The notes under the pieces were generated by a model. The model saw only the letters and a program-made list of their open reading frames with translations. It made no database searches and was not told the DNA's origin. A DNA stretch of 64,000 nt from the NCBI RefSeq assembly GCF_032854445.1, contig NC_088295.1, positions 77,402,028 through 77,466,027 on the forward strand, read 5' to 3'. Origin of the DNA: Liolophura sinensis. Its lineage: Eukaryota; Mollusca; Polyplacophora; Chitonida; Chitonidae. Positions 63,984 through 64,000 of the stretch are shown here, piece after piece. The translations under genes and the position numbers were made by a program. The first letter of the stretch is position 1; the number at the start of each line of letters is the position of its first letter.

Positions 63984-64000
63984 CTAAAAGGAGCAGATCA

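Overview
This is animal genomic DNA, AT-rich and intron-rich. It has no operons, ribosome-binding sites, rRNA or functional tRNA. The one clearly recognisable gene is a bilaterian Neurexin-IV / contactin-associated protein (Caspr, CNTNAP) homologue. The window also holds about a dozen decayed tRNA-derived SINEs of a type I associate with lophotrochozoans, most likely a mollusc. That assignment is inference and rests mainly on SINE style.

Right part (37.6-64.0 kb, minus strand): 19 consecutive coding exons of Nrx-IV/CNTNAP. Every junction has GT/AG and every codon phase closes. Together they encode the last 1,000 residues plus the stop. The order is end of laminin-G 1, laminin-G 2, EGF 1, fibrinogen-like region, laminin-G 3, EGF 2, laminin-G 4, membrane helix, and a short tail with a protein-4.1-type juxtamembrane motif and a hydrophobic PDZ-ligand-like C terminus. 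The signal peptide, discoidin domain and start of laminin-G 1 lie beyond 64,000. Introns carry SINE remnants and several minisatellites. Two tandem duplications copy the 3' splice site and the start of an exon: a 56-bp duplication at the fibrinogen-like exon (59.4 kb), and an array of about eight copies at the last extracellular exon (39.8-40.45 kb).

Middle (29.2-37.6 kb): a probable 3' end of the gene near 36.1 kb, a pair of overlapping antisense open frames at 36.26-36.52 kb, a minisatellite (34.96-35.57 kb), and a decayed roughly 50-bp repeat field interrupted by three SINEs. One of those SINEs has a perfect 13-bp target duplication. A 2.4-kb block of unrelated DNA (29.21-31.61 kb) is inserted in an older repeat unit. 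It holds two almost identical 83-bp exon-like segments.

Left part (0-32.5 kb): no convincing protein gene. It has a diverged segmental duplication (1-3.1 kb against 8.85-11.7 kb), a strict 47-bp minisatellite, a roughly 180-bp satellite, several fold-back or MITE-like inverted repeats, and a large array (15.57-32.5 kb) of five diverged and partly truncated copies of a roughly 4-kb unit of unknown origin. A reverse-transcriptase fragment (RYIDDL motif) lies in one unit, and an inverted copy of its 3' tail lies in the next.
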